Assembly (NCBI GenBank): GCA_964515055.1
Contig: CAZEUG010000007.1
Location: 4,036 to 68,035, forward strand
Origin: QAMX01 sp964515055
GTDB lineage: Bacteria > Bacillota > Clostridia > Oscillospirales > QAMX01
DNA length: 64,000 nucleotides
Direction of reading: 5' to 3'
This document shows, piece by piece, positions 7,806 through 16,147 of the stretch (position 1 is its first letter; each line of letters opens with the position of its first letter). The notes beneath the pieces are model-generated. The model was not told the DNA's origin and ran no database searches. It worked only from the letters and a program-made list of their open reading frames with translations. The position numbers and the translations under genes were made by a program.

Positions 7806-9065
7806 CTAATCTGTGAGGCCTTTCAGACCGGCAAAATCGAGTGTTGCAAAATAATCCTTCGGGGTTTCGGCGCGGCGAATCATCGAAACAGAACCGTCTT
7901 CATGGAGCAGCAGCTCAGCTGAGCGCAATTTGCCATTGTAATTGTACCCCATGGAATGCCCGTGCGCCCCTGTATCGTGAATGAAAACGTAGTCGCCGAT
8001 TGCAATTTCGGGCATCTTGCGATCAATGGCGAATTTATCGTTGTTCTCACAGAGCGAACCGGTGACATCGTATGTGTGTGTACAGGGAGCATTTTCCTTG
8101 CCAAGCACCGTAATATGGTGATAGGCGCCGTACATGGCGGGGCGCATCAGGTTGCAGGCACAGGCATCCAGGCCGATGTAATCCTTATAGGTGCGTTTTT
8201 CATGAATGACGCGGGAAACCAGTGCGCCGTAGGGCGCGAGCATATACCGTCCAAGCTCCGTATAAATCCGAACATCTGTCATACCGGCCGGCACAAAAAT
8301 CTCCTCGTAGACGCGGCGGACGCCGTCTCCGACACGCATGATATCCACGGCTGGCTGATCCGGCAGATACGGGACGCCGATGCCGCCGGAGAGGTTGACA
8401 AATTCAATTTTCACACCGAGCTTGTCCGATAAATTACGTGCAACCGTGAACAGCTCCCGCGCCAGTGTCGGATAGTATTCCTCGGTCGATGTGTTGCTGG
8501 ATAAGAATGCGTGCAGACCGAAGCGCTTGACACCGCGATCCCGTAAAATACGGATGCCTTCAAATAACTGTTCCGGCGTGAAGCCGTATTTGGCATCGGC
8601 CGGTGCATTCATGATGGAGTTGCTGATTGAAAAGGTGCCGGGGTTGTAGCGGCAGCTGATGACCTCCGGCAGACCGGCCGCCTGTTCCAAAAAGTCAATA
8701 TGCGAAATGTCGTCCAGATTGATGGTCGCGTTAAGCTTGCGTGCCAATACAAAGTCTTCAGCCGGTGTATCATTGGAGGAAAACATGATGTGGTCACCGG
8801 TGATTCCACAGGCTTCCGACAGCATCAATTCTGTATAGGAGGAGCAATCGGTGCCGCAGCCGACCGATGCCAGCAATTTCAGGATAAAGGGGTTCGGCGT
8901 TGCTTTGACAGCGAAAAATTCGCGATAGCCTGGGTTCCAGGAAAACGCCTGATACAGTTTTTCGGCATTTTTGCGGATGCCTGCTTCGTCATAAATATGA
9001 AACGGCGTCGGATACTGTGCCGCAATTTTCTCGATGATTTCTTTTGTGACAAACGGTGACTTCAT
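7806..9065 (-). CDS. lysA: Diaminopimelate decarboxylase
   Basis: PLP enzyme (fold III) that decarboxylates meso-diaminopimelate to L-lysine. 419 residues. The PLP lysine is in REFFAVKATPNPFILKLLASVGCGTDCSS. FGLHAFLSSNT and NLSGGIGVPY give the glycine-rich phosphate-binding loop, and YTELGRYM and DACACNLMRPAMYGAYHHI match the C-terminal active-site segments of the clostridial LysA subgroup. The ATG at 9065 has AGGATGG upstream; the longer start at 9119 adds residues without family similarity. A near-perfect promoter is at 9135-9163. With asd-dapA-dapB at 12.9-15.8 kb the window holds four diaminopimelate/lysine genes in two transcripts. Confidence 0.93.
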   Translation of the reverse strand: MKSPFVTKEIIEKIAAQYPTPFHIYDEAGIRKNAEKLYQAFSWNPGYREFFAVKATPNPFILKLLASVGCGTDCSSYTELMLSEACGITGDHIMFSSNDTPAEDFVLARKLNATINLDDISHIDFLEQAAGLPEVISCRYNPGTFSISNSIMNAPADAKYGFTPEQLFEGIRILRDRGVKRFGLHAFLSSNTSTEEYYPTLARELFTVARNLSDKLGVKIEFVNLSGGIGVPYLPDQPAVDIMRVGDGVRRVYEEIFVPAGMTDVRIYTELGRYMLAPYGALVSRVIHEKRTYKDYIGLDACACNLMRPAMYGAYHHITVLGKENAPCTHTYDVTGSLCENNDKFAIDRKMPEIAIGDYVFIHDTGAHGHSMGYNYNGKLRSAELLLHEDGSVSMIRRAETPKDYFATLDFAGLKGLTD

Positions 9066-9134
9066 GTAATACCATCCTGTTCTGATTCTGCGTAAATTGG
9101 CAAAAAGCTGCTGTGTCAAATCGATCCAGATTAT

Positions 9135-9163
9135 ATTATACGCAAATTATCAAACACTGTCAA
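9135..9163 (-). promoter_or_regulatory. Consensus sigma-A promoter of lysA
   Basis: On the minus strand TTGACA (plus 9158-9163), a 17-base spacer and TATAAT (plus 9135-9140): both hexamers are perfect. The -35 box overlaps the last codon of the upstream symporter gene, which ends at 9160. Confidence 0.85.
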
Positions 9164-10482
9164 CGTGAATTCAGTACAAGGATTGATTTCTGCTTTTCGT
9201 GCTTTACCACAGAAATTAACAGAATGCAGACCAGTAGATTTGGAATGGCCATCAAGGCCGTTGCGATATCCGTGACAGCGAACACCGCCCGAAGCCTGGC
9301 ACCGGCGCAGAATACCGGAAGGATCGCGTAAATCAACCGGTACATCCGTTTCAGCGTCTGCGAAGAGGAAAAGTACGCCAGGCATTGTTCACCGTAGAAC
9401 GACCAGGAGGCCAGTGTTGCTAAAACCAGCAAAACCATTGTAGCGTTGACGATAAATGCACCACAGCCGGGCAGAAAATATGCAAAGGCATCTGTCACGA
9501 GCGTGGTGGCAGAGCGATTGGGAAGCTCACCCGCCATCAAAACGACGAGGGATGTAAACGTGCAAAAGACAACGGTATCCAAAAATGGGCCGGTCATTGA
9601 AATAAGTCCCTGACGATGTGCGCTGGGTTCATTTGTCGCAGAGGCGAGAATGGGCTCTGTCCCCATTCCGGCTTCGTTCGAATAGATGCCACGCGCCATG
9701 CCGTACCGGATGGCACCACCAACCAGACCGCCGAGCCCGGCGCGGAGAGAAAAAGCATCTTTCAGAATAGACGCAATCGCCATCGGCAGCCGATGGTGGT
9801 AGCAGATCATGATCCAGATGGATGAGCCGATAAAAAAGATGGACATCACCGGCACGAGAAAGCCGGAAATTCTGGCGATTCGCTTCCCGCCACCCAATAA
9901 GGTGAAACCGGCAAACAGACTCAAAAAGAGGCCGGTGACGATGGGCGGAATTCCATAGCTCTCCCGTAGTGTACTGCCGAGAGCACCAGAAGGAAGTGCA
10001 TCTGCCATAGTCAGCGAGATCAGAATCCCGGAGGCTGCAAACATGCAGGCCGTTTTCCGATATCCGATATCCCGCATGACATACATGGGGCCACCGTAAT
10101 GCCCCTGAGAGGCAGAACGCCTGTGCAGGACGGACAATACGCTTTCGGCATAGCGTGCGGCCATACCCAATAAAGCAGAAACCCACATCCAGAAAATTGC
10201 GCCTGCTCCGCCCAAAAGGATCGCTGAGCTGACGCCAATGATATTGCCGGGTCCCATGACGGCACCGAGAGCGGCCAGTAAGGCTCCAGTGGCGGAAAAA
10301 CCGTTTTTGTCATCTGATTTTGGATGGCGCAGATCGGAGCGAATGGCTGCAAATGCCTGGAACAACCCAGTGAACTGAATCCAACGCAGCTGAATGGAAA
10401 AAAAGAGCCCACTCCCAACAAAGAGGCAGAGTGTCGGAATGCCCCATACAACGGCACTAATTTGTTCGAGAAAAGCCGTCAT
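9160..10482 (-). CDS. AGCS-family sodium:alanine/glycine symporter
   Basis: 440-residue integral membrane protein with about ten hydrophobic segments. Diagnostic AGCS features: an N-terminal TM followed by RWIQFTGLFQAF, then GAVMGPGNIIGVSSAI with AGAIFWMWVSALLGMAARYAES, and GMARGIYSNEAGMGTEPILASA. It imports small amino acids (alanine, glycine) with sodium. The ATG at 10482 is preceded by GGGGAGG. An open frame extends upstream past 11000 but overlaps nadE and has no AGCS similarity. No terminator separates its end from the lysA promoter; substrate specificity is inferred from the family. Confidence 0.92.
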   Translation of the reverse strand: MTAFLEQISAVVWGIPTLCLFVGSGLFFSIQLRWIQFTGLFQAFAAIRSDLRHPKSDDKNGFSATGALLAALGAVMGPGNIIGVSSAILLGGAGAIFWMWVSALLGMAARYAESVLSVLHRRSASQGHYGGPMYVMRDIGYRKTACMFAASGILISLTMADALPSGALGSTLRESYGIPPIVTGLFLSLFAGFTLLGGGKRIARISGFLVPVMSIFFIGSSIWIMICYHHRLPMAIASILKDAFSLRAGLGGLVGGAIRYGMARGIYSNEAGMGTEPILASATNEPSAHRQGLISMTGPFLDTVVFCTFTSLVVLMAGELPNRSATTLVTDAFAYFLPGCGAFIVNATMVLLVLATLASWSFYGEQCLAYFSSSQTLKRMYRLIYAILPVFCAGARLRAVFAVTDIATALMAIPNLLVCILLISVVKHEKQKSILVLNSR

Positions 10483-10624
10483 TGAACAAACCTCCCCATG
10501 AATTTCTAAACCGAAAATCCTATTGGATGTGTATGCGCCACCCTTGCAAATATGCGTTGAAATCCATTCGTGGAACGCTGTCCCCTGCCGGATATCCGTC
10601 TGTTTCGAATGAAAAGACGGGTTG
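10483..10624 (-). other. Leader region of the symporter gene
   Basis: 142 bases between the nadE terminator and the symporter. A possible hairpin (CCGTCT...AGACGG) is present, but I find no glycine-riboswitch core or other named RNA element and no clear promoter. Confidence 0.4.
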
Positions 10625-10661
10625 AAAAAAGAGTATGTTTCTGGTGAAACATACTCTTTTT
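10625..10661 (-). terminator. Rho-independent terminator of nadE
   Basis: An 11-base perfect stem (GAGTATGTTTC and complement) with a 4-base loop, followed on the minus strand by TTTTTT just after the nadE stop at 10670. Confidence 0.88.
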
Positions 10662-10669
10662 CAATCAAA

Positions 10670-12604
10670 TCATTTCGTTCTGCTTTGAGCTTCCTGATCC
10701 AGCCGATCCAGCTCGGCCATCCAGAGCGATGCGAACGCATCACTTGGCATCCGCCAGTCGCCACGCGGCGAAAGGGAAAGTGAGCCAACCTTCGGCCCAT
10801 CCGGCAAACAGGAGCGCTTGAATTGCTGCGAGAAGAAACGGCGGTAGAAATTGTGGAGCCAGTACCGCAAAGTTGAGTCATTGAATTCGTTGGCAAAGGC
10901 ATCGCGGGCGATGCGAAGTACTTTGGCCGGGTCATATCCGCGCCGAATGCAGTAAAACAGGTAGAAGTCATGTAGCAGGTATGGCCCCACCAATTCCTCT
11001 GTTTTCTGAGCAATTTCTTCCCCATTGCCCGGCAGCAGCTCCGGACTGACCGGTGTATCCAGAATGTCCCGCAAGACCGATGCCAGCTGCGGATTGTCTG
11101 CGGCAGCGGCTTCATGCGCGACGAGATGACGAATCAACGTTTTGGGTACGGATGCATTGACGCCGTACATCGACATATGATCTCCGTTATAGGTCGCCCA
11201 GCCAAGCGCCAGCTCACTCAAATCGCCGGTGCCGACGACTAGGCCGCCCTGCTCGTTAGCCAGATCCATGAGCACCTGCGTGCGTTCACGTGCCTGTGCA
11301 TTTTCAAAGACGACATTGTGGTTATCCGGATCGTGTTCGATATCTGCAAAATGGCGGGAGACCGATTCGGCGATGTTGATCGTCTTTGCGGGTATGCCGA
11401 GGAGCTGACAAAGCGTAACCGCGTTGTTTTTGGTTCGGGCGGTCGTGCCGAAGCACGGCATGGTGACAGCCGTGATCTCCGTGACCGGACGATTGAGCAA
11501 GGACATGGCGCGGACTGCAACCAGAAGAGCCAGGCAGGAATCCAAACCACCGGAAATCCCGATCACCAGAGACTTGGCAGATGTGTGCCGAACGCGGCGG
11601 GCAAGGCCATGCGCCTGAATTTGCAGGATGTCTTCACAGCGCCGCTGGCGAAGGACGGGATCCTGAGGGACAAACGGTTCCTTCGCAAAGTGTCTGGAAA
11701 GTGGTGTCGGATGGATTTGCAGATCAAATGCAATCTTCTCATATCCCGTCGTATCAACCTGATGCGAGGAAATTCTCCGACGTTCTGCGGCGAGATAGGC
11801 TACATCGATTTCACTCATTGCAAAACCGCGATCAAATGGAGTGGTTTCGGCCAGAATGGAGCCGTTTTCGCCGATCAGATGATGCGCGGCAAAAACCATA
11901 TCAGTTGTAGATTCGTCCTCTCCGGCATCCGCGTAGACATACCCGCAGAGCAGCCGGGCAGACTGCGAGGAAACCAGCATACGACGGTAATCGCTCTTGC
12001 CGACCGTTTCGTTGCTGGCAGACAGATTGCAGATGATGGTGGCGCCGGCACGGGCGTGTCTGATGGACGGCGGAGCTGCGACCCACAAATCTTCACAGAT
12101 TTCAACGCCGACCTGCAACTCCGAAAGCTGCAGCGCACAAAAGAGCAGATGCGTGCCGAAGGGAACCGTTTGACCGTTGACCGTGATCTGAGCATTGTCA
12201 GCAGGAGCGGGTGAAAAATAGCGCGGTTCGAAAAACTCCGCATAGTCCGGCAGATGGGTCTTTGGAACGATACCGAGAAGATGACCATCAAACAGTACAG
12301 CGGCACAGTTATACAGCTTCTGGTTGTTTGCAATGGGAAGGCCGACCAGCACCAGCAGATTTTTACCACGTGTCGACGCTGTAATCCGTTCCAGCGCGTG
12401 CAGTGCCCCCTGCAAAAGGGTCTGCTGCAAAAAAAGATCCCCACAGGTGTACCCGGTGATGCACAATTCCGGAAGCGTCAAAACCGATACCTGGGATTGT
12501 ACAGCCTGATCAATTGCATCAATGATTCTGTCGGCGTTGTACGCGCAATCGGCAACGCGCAACGCCGGAGAAAACGCAGCAACACGAACAAATCCGTTCT
12601 GCAT
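10670..12604 (-). CDS. nadE: Glutamine-dependent NAD+ synthetase
   Basis: Final step of NAD biosynthesis: amidates nicotinic acid adenine dinucleotide using ammonia from glutamine. 644 residues in two domains. The N-terminal nitrilase-type glutaminase (about 1-290) has the Glu-Lys-Cys triad in TLPELCITGYTCGDL, VPKTHLPDY and VEICEDLW. The C-terminal synthetase (about 330-640) has the PP-loop SGGLDSCLAL and later GTGDLSELALGWATYNGDHMSMY. The start is the ATG at 12604 with ACGGAGG seven bases upstream; the longer frame to 12676 runs into the tRNA terminator. Confidence 0.95.
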   Translation of the reverse strand: MQNGFVRVAAFSPALRVADCAYNADRIIDAIDQAVQSQVSVLTLPELCITGYTCGDLFLQQTLLQGALHALERITASTRGKNLLVLVGLPIANNQKLYNCAAVLFDGHLLGIVPKTHLPDYAEFFEPRYFSPAPADNAQITVNGQTVPFGTHLLFCALQLSELQVGVEICEDLWVAAPPSIRHARAGATIICNLSASNETVGKSDYRRMLVSSQSARLLCGYVYADAGEDESTTDMVFAAHHLIGENGSILAETTPFDRGFAMSEIDVAYLAAERRRISSHQVDTTGYEKIAFDLQIHPTPLSRHFAKEPFVPQDPVLRQRRCEDILQIQAHGLARRVRHTSAKSLVIGISGGLDSCLALLVAVRAMSLLNRPVTEITAVTMPCFGTTARTKNNAVTLCQLLGIPAKTINIAESVSRHFADIEHDPDNHNVVFENAQARERTQVLMDLANEQGGLVVGTGDLSELALGWATYNGDHMSMYGVNASVPKTLIRHLVAHEAAAADNPQLASVLRDILDTPVSPELLPGNGEEIAQKTEELVGPYLLHDFYLFYCIRRGYDPAKVLRIARDAFANEFNDSTLRYWLHNFYRRFFSQQFKRSCLPDGPKVGSLSLSPRGDWRMPSDAFASLWMAELDRLDQEAQSRTK

Positions 12605-12669
12605 AAAAAACCTCCGTTGATGGTTCACATTCATTTGAAAAATATGGGTATTCGATCGGTATACGTAGA

Positions 12670-12702
12670 AAAACACCGACTTTCAAAAAAGTCGGTGTTT
12701 TC
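12670..12702 (-). terminator. Terminator of the tRNA-Ala gene
   Basis: A stem AAACACCGACTTT with its complement and a 4-base loop follows the CCA end of the tRNA directly; the minus strand then reads TTTTTC. It separates the tRNA from nadE. Confidence 0.85.
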
Positions 12703-12778
<76 letters not shown>

Positions 12779-12819
12779 ATGAACATTTTGAATGTCGAGC
12801 ACTGCGCTCAACGAGGTAT

Positions 12820-12848
12820 ATTATACCAGATATCATTTCGTTTGTCAA
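12820..12848 (-). promoter_or_regulatory. Consensus promoter of tRNA-Ala
   Basis: On the minus strand TTGACA (plus 12843-12848), 17-base spacer, TATAAT (plus 12820-12825), both hexamers perfect, as expected for a stable RNA gene. Confidence 0.88.
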
Positions 12849-12870
12849 GCCTCAAACGAAAATTTCTTCA

Positions 12871-12913
12871 AAAAAATTTCTGCCCGCCACGCGGATGAGC
12901 GAAGGCGGGCAGA
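12871..12913 (-). terminator. Terminator of the asd-dapA-dapB operon
   Basis: A 10-base perfect stem (TCTGCCCGCC and complement) just after the dapB stop, followed on the minus strand by AAATTTTTTTG. Confidence 0.85.
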
Positions 12914-12923
12914 ATTCGCATTC

Positions 12924-13682
12924 TTACTCGTTGGAAAGAACGTCATTCATCGAATACAGACGCTTTTCCTGAACCGAAGCCATGTACTGTGCTGCGCGCA
13001 GTGCGCCGGATGCAAACACTTCCCGACTGGATACGCTGTGCGACAGTGTAATCACCTCATTATATCCGGCAAAAATCACATCGTGATCGCCGCAAATGGT
13101 GCCGCCGCGGATGGAATGGATGCCGATTTCATCTTTGGAGCGGGGTTTGCGGACGGAATGCCGATCATAAACGTATTGTTTGCCGTCATCAAATGCTGAA
13201 GCGGCGGCGTCCGCAAGCATCAGCGCAGTGCCGCTGGGTGCATCGAGCTTTTGATTGTGATGCTTTTCGACGATTTCGATATCAAACTGGGTGCCGAGAA
13301 TCGCAGCGGCCTTTTGCGTCAGCATGGCCAACAGATTCACACCGAGTGACATATTGGCTGATCGAAACAGCGGCACCTGTTTCGATGCTTCCTGAATGGC
13401 CTGAAGGTCGTCCTCCGTGTAGCCAGTGGTTGCCAGAATGGCCGGAATCTGATGTTCAACTGCGTAGTGCAGGATAGACGGCAATGCGGATACATGTGAG
13501 AAGTCAATGATCACATCGGCCGTCCCGGTGTATTCTGCAATGTCCTTGTAAACCGGGAAGCTGGAAGACGGTTGGCAAACCCGATCAACGCCTGCAACGA
13601 TGACGGCATCGTATGTGTCTACGATGGAAGCGATGGCATGTCCCATACGCCCGTTGCAGCCGGATAAAATGATTTGAATCAT
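12924..13682 (-). CDS. dapB: 4-hydroxy-tetrahydrodipicolinate reductase
   Basis: NAD(P)H-dependent reductase of the diaminopimelate pathway. 252 residues. The Rossmann nucleotide loop is LSGCNGRMGHAIAS near the N-terminus; VIIDFSHVSAL and LATTGYTED follow, and the catalytic segment EIVEKHHNQKLDAPSGTAL carries the His and Lys residues of the active site. IHSIRGGTICGDHDVIFAG is the usual C-terminal signature. The ATG at 13682 was chosen because the family starts there; an upstream in-frame codon would add eight non-conserved residues. It is the last gene of asd-dapA-dapB. Confidence 0.95.
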   Translation of the reverse strand: MIQIILSGCNGRMGHAIASIVDTYDAVIVAGVDRVCQPSSSFPVYKDIAEYTGTADVIIDFSHVSALPSILHYAVEHQIPAILATTGYTEDDLQAIQEASKQVPLFRSANMSLGVNLLAMLTQKAAAILGTQFDIEIVEKHHNQKLDAPSGTALMLADAAASAFDDGKQYVYDRHSVRKPRSKDEIGIHSIRGGTICGDHDVIFAGYNEVITLSHSVSSREVFASGALRAAQYMASVQEKRLYSMNDVLSNE

Positions 13683-13728
13683 GGAAAAACCTGCCTTATC
13701 TGTCAAAGTAGAATCGTGAGAACAGAGA

Positions 13729-13764
13729 CAAGCCGCTCTGAGCTATCACCTACAGAGCGGCTTG
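13729..13764 (-). terminator. Intra-operon hairpin between dapA and dapB
   Basis: A perfect 12-base stem (CAAGCCGCTCTG and complement) with a 12-base loop, six bases after the dapA stop. The following bases on the minus strand (TCTCTGTTCTC) are pyrimidine-rich but not a T-run, so it may attenuate or stabilise the message rather than end it. Confidence 0.55.
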
Positions 13765-13769
13765 CACCG

Positions 13770-14660
13770 TTATTGTAAGAGACCCGTTCTGCGCAGTGTC
13801 TGCTCAAGCAACGCCTTGTTGGCGGCACCCATTTCACACAGCGGCAGACGCATGGAGGAAGAACAGAGCCCCATCATGCCCATTGCGGTTTTGACCGGAA
13901 TCGGGTTGACTTCCAGGAAGAGATTGTGCATCAGATCGTAATTCTCGATCTGGAGGTCTTTGGCGGTCTGATAGTCGCCACGAAAGAAGCTCTGGCAAAG
14001 ATTTGACATAAGCCGGGGTGCCACGTTGGAAACGACCGAGATGACACCCTTTCCGCCGAGCGCCAGAATCGGGACGACCTGATCATCATTGCCGCTCCAG
14101 ATATTCAGCTCATCGCCGCAGAGATGACGGGTATGAGCAATCAGAGAAAAGTCCCCTGACGCTTCCTTGACGCCGTTGATCATCGGGTGCTTGGAGAGCT
14201 CATAATACGTGTCTGCGTGGATGGATAATCCGGTACGGGAAGGAACATTGTAGAGGATCATCGGGACGTGGACGCGATCTGCCAGATATGTGAAGTGGCG
14301 AATGAGACCGGCCTGTGTGGTTTTGTTATAATACGGAGTGACCTGAAGAAGTGCATCTGCGCCGACATCTTCAGCAAACAGCGAGAGCTGCAGCGAATAA
14401 GCCGTATCGTTGGAGCCGGTACCGGCAATGACCGGGATTCGACCATTCACAACCTTGACGCAGAAGCGGATGCATTCTTTGTGTTCTTCGTCTGTTAAGG
14501 CAGCAGCCTCACCGGTTGTTCCGCAAATCGTAATACAATTGGTGCCACCGGCGATTTGCAGCTCGATCAATTCCTCGAGCTTGGCATAATCGACCGAATA
14601 GTCATCGCGAAAAGGCGTTACAAGAGCAACACTGGCTCCGGTAAATACTGGCTTTTTCAT
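13770..14660 (-). CDS. dapA: 4-hydroxy-tetrahydrodipicolinate synthase
   Basis: Condenses pyruvate with aspartate semialdehyde. 296-residue TIM-barrel of the DapA family. Visible: VTPFRDDYSVDYAKLEELI; CGTTGEAAALTDEEH (the T-T-G pyruvate-binding motif); VTPYYNKTTQAGL with the catalytic tyrosine; LYNVPSRTG; and NGVKEASGDFS with the Schiff-base lysine. The start MKKPVFTGASVALVTPF is typical. Immediately before the ATG lies an unusual arrangement: a perfect AAAGGAGG about 30 bases upstream, then an 8-base hairpin, then CAGGTGAT near the ATG. Confidence 0.95.
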   Translation of the reverse strand: MKKPVFTGASVALVTPFRDDYSVDYAKLEELIELQIAGGTNCITICGTTGEAAALTDEEHKECIRFCVKVVNGRIPVIAGTGSNDTAYSLQLSLFAEDVGADALLQVTPYYNKTTQAGLIRHFTYLADRVHVPMILYNVPSRTGLSIHADTYYELSKHPMINGVKEASGDFSLIAHTRHLCGDELNIWSGNDDQVVPILALGGKGVISVVSNVAPRLMSNLCQSFFRGDYQTAKDLQIENYDLMHNLFLEVNPIPVKTAMGMMGLCSSSMRLPLCEMGAANKALLEQTLRRTGLLQ

Positions 14661-14670
14661 ATTATCACCT

Positions 14671-14690
14671 GTTTATCCTTTTGGATAAAC
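14671..14690 (-). promoter_or_regulatory. Hairpin between a strong Shine-Dalgarno and the dapA start
   Basis: GTTTATCC-AAAA-GGATAAAC, a perfect 8-base stem and tetraloop. On the mRNA it lies between AAAAAAGGAGG and the weaker CAGGTGAT next to the ATG, so folding could bring the strong ribosome site close to the start codon. Confidence 0.5.
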
Positions 14691-14747
14691 CTCCTTTTTT
14701 AAGAATAACAGGACTTATCCCCTGCTGCTGAGAAACGGTTTGGATGC

Positions 14748-15842
14748 TTATTGGGCGGCTCTCTTGACGACGTAGCCCTTTGCGCAAAGCAATTCGGCCA
14801 TCAGGACACCGCCGCCGGCTGCACCGCGGAGTGTATTATGAGAAAGACAGACAAACTTGATGGTGTACTGCGAGTCTTCGCGCAGACGACCAATGGAGAC
14901 GGCCATACCGTTTTCGAGCATACGATCCAAACCGGTCTGCGGTCTGTTGTCTTCTTCGAAATAGTGGAGGAACTGTTTCGGTGCGCTGGGCAGATTCAGG
15001 CGCTGTGCTTCGCCCTGGTAGGAACACCAGCGGGCTTTGATGGCATCCAGGCCGGGGTTGTTCTGCAGCTTGACAAAAACCGCAGCCAAATGGCCGTCGC
15101 TGACCGGAACGCGAATGCACTGTGTGGTGATCGGAACACGATTGGAGGGAACGATCACGCCGTTTTCAATGGTTCCCCAGATCTTCCCCGGTTCTTTCTC
15201 ACTTTTTTCCTCTTCGCCGCCGATAAAGGGAATCACGTTATCGACCATTTCGGGCCATGTATTGAAATTCTTTCCGGCACCGGAAATTGCCTGATAGGTG
15301 CAGGCCAGAGCGCGTTCAACGCCCAGATCCAGCAGCGGATGAATGGCAGGTACATAGCTCTGCAGGGAGCAATTCGATTTGACAGCAATGAAGCCGGTGG
15401 AGGTTCCCAGCCGTTTCCTCTGCGCATGAATAATCTCAGCGTGTTCAGCGTTGATTTCGGGAACAATCATCGGGACATCCGGCGTGAAACGGTTGGCCGA
15501 GTTGTTGGACATAACCGGGCAGCCGAGCCTGGCATACGCTTCTTCCAGTGCTTTGATTTCGTCCTTCTTCATATCGACGGCGCAGAAGACAAAATCAACG
15601 GAGGATGCGATTTCCTCCATATCGGCGATGGCGTCCCGAACGATAATATTCGCGAACGCCTCGGGCATGGGTGTATTCAGCAGCCAGCGTTTACCGGCGG
15701 CTTCGCGATAGGTTTTCCCTGCGGAACGCGCACTTGCAGCCAGCGTGGTCACTTCAAACCACGGATGTCCGTCCAACAGTGTTGCAAAGCGCTGACCGAC
15801 CATTCCGGTTGCACCGATAATACCAACTTTGTATTTGTCCAT
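14748..15842 (-). CDS. asd: Aspartate-semialdehyde dehydrogenase (archaeal/fungal-type)
   Basis: Reduces aspartyl phosphate to the semialdehyde, the branch point to lysine, threonine and methionine. 364 residues. The Rossmann motif GIIGATGMVGQRF is at the N-terminus. The catalytic cysteine is in AVKSNCSLQSYVPAIHPL. YQAISGAGKNFNTWPEMVDNVIPFIGGEEEKSEKE and TQCIRVPVSDGHLAAVFVKL match the longer archaeal/fungal subgroup rather than the E. coli type. RBS AAGGGATG precedes the ATG. It is the first gene of asd-dapA-dapB. Confidence 0.93.
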   Translation of the reverse strand: MDKYKVGIIGATGMVGQRFATLLDGHPWFEVTTLAASARSAGKTYREAAGKRWLLNTPMPEAFANIIVRDAIADMEEIASSVDFVFCAVDMKKDEIKALEEAYARLGCPVMSNNSANRFTPDVPMIVPEINAEHAEIIHAQRKRLGTSTGFIAVKSNCSLQSYVPAIHPLLDLGVERALACTYQAISGAGKNFNTWPEMVDNVIPFIGGEEEKSEKEPGKIWGTIENGVIVPSNRVPITTQCIRVPVSDGHLAAVFVKLQNNPGLDAIKARWCSYQGEAQRLNLPSAPKQFLHYFEEDNRPQTGLDRMLENGMAVSIGRLREDSQYTIKFVCLSHNTLRGAAGGGVLMAELLCAKGYVVKRAAQ

Positions 15843-15861
15843 TCAAAAAACATCCCTTCGT

Positions 15862-15881
15862 TGCCGGTGTTTTCACCGGCA
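15862..15881 (-). promoter_or_regulatory. GC-rich hairpin in the asd leader
   Basis: TGCCGGTG-AAAA-CACCGGCA, eight base pairs, ending 20 bases before the asd start codon. It could influence translation of the operon; no T-run follows, so it is not a terminator. Confidence 0.45.
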
Positions 15882-16034
15882 GATGATCTGATTCGGATTC
15901 GAGCTGATCAAAACAGCTTTCCTCTGTACTCTGTCAAATGTAAAATCTCAGGAAACGGTTTTTCTGCCTTGAAATGCTGCTGAATATCGTGTATAATATA
16001 GATTGATTCGCAGGGGATTCGACAGAATCTGCCG

Positions 16035-16063
16035 TTGCTTTCCAGATTACTTTATATTATAAC
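16035..16063 (+). promoter_or_regulatory. Probable promoter of the SpoIID-like gene
   Basis: TTGCTT at 16035-16040, 17-base spacer and TATAAC at 16058-16063. Each hexamer has one or two mismatches to the sigma-A consensus. A sporulation sigma-factor promoter was not recognised. Confidence 0.4.
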
Positions 16064-16147
16064 AAACTGCTTTTCTACTGTCAACCGCTGTCCTTCGGAA
16101 CAGCCGAAAAAAATCGCGATTGACTGCATTTTTACGGAGGTACTATC

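Larger units (their letters stand above)
15843..16147. other. Divergent intergenic region between asd and the SpoIID-like gene
   Basis: 305 bases. It holds a probable rightward promoter (16035-16063), A/T-rich TATATTATA-type sequences on the leftward side around 15990-16000, and an 8-base GC-rich hairpin at 15862-15881 ahead of the asd ribosome site. I looked for a lysine riboswitch in the asd leader and could not find its conserved core. The remainder shows nothing I can assign. Confidence 0.6.

Noticed and set aside
9066..9119. Longer N-terminus of lysA (to 9119); similarly mtaB to 4685 and nadE to 12676
   Set aside because: Each extension lacks family similarity and crosses a promoter or terminator, while the internal ATG has a good ribosome site.
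10483..10624. Glycine riboswitch ahead of the AGCS symporter
   Set aside because: The conserved glycine-aptamer elements are missing on the minus strand.
15843..16000. Lysine riboswitch in the asd leader
   Set aside because: A DAP operon leader is a natural place for one, but the conserved lysine-aptamer core is not readable; only a simple 8-base hairpin is present.
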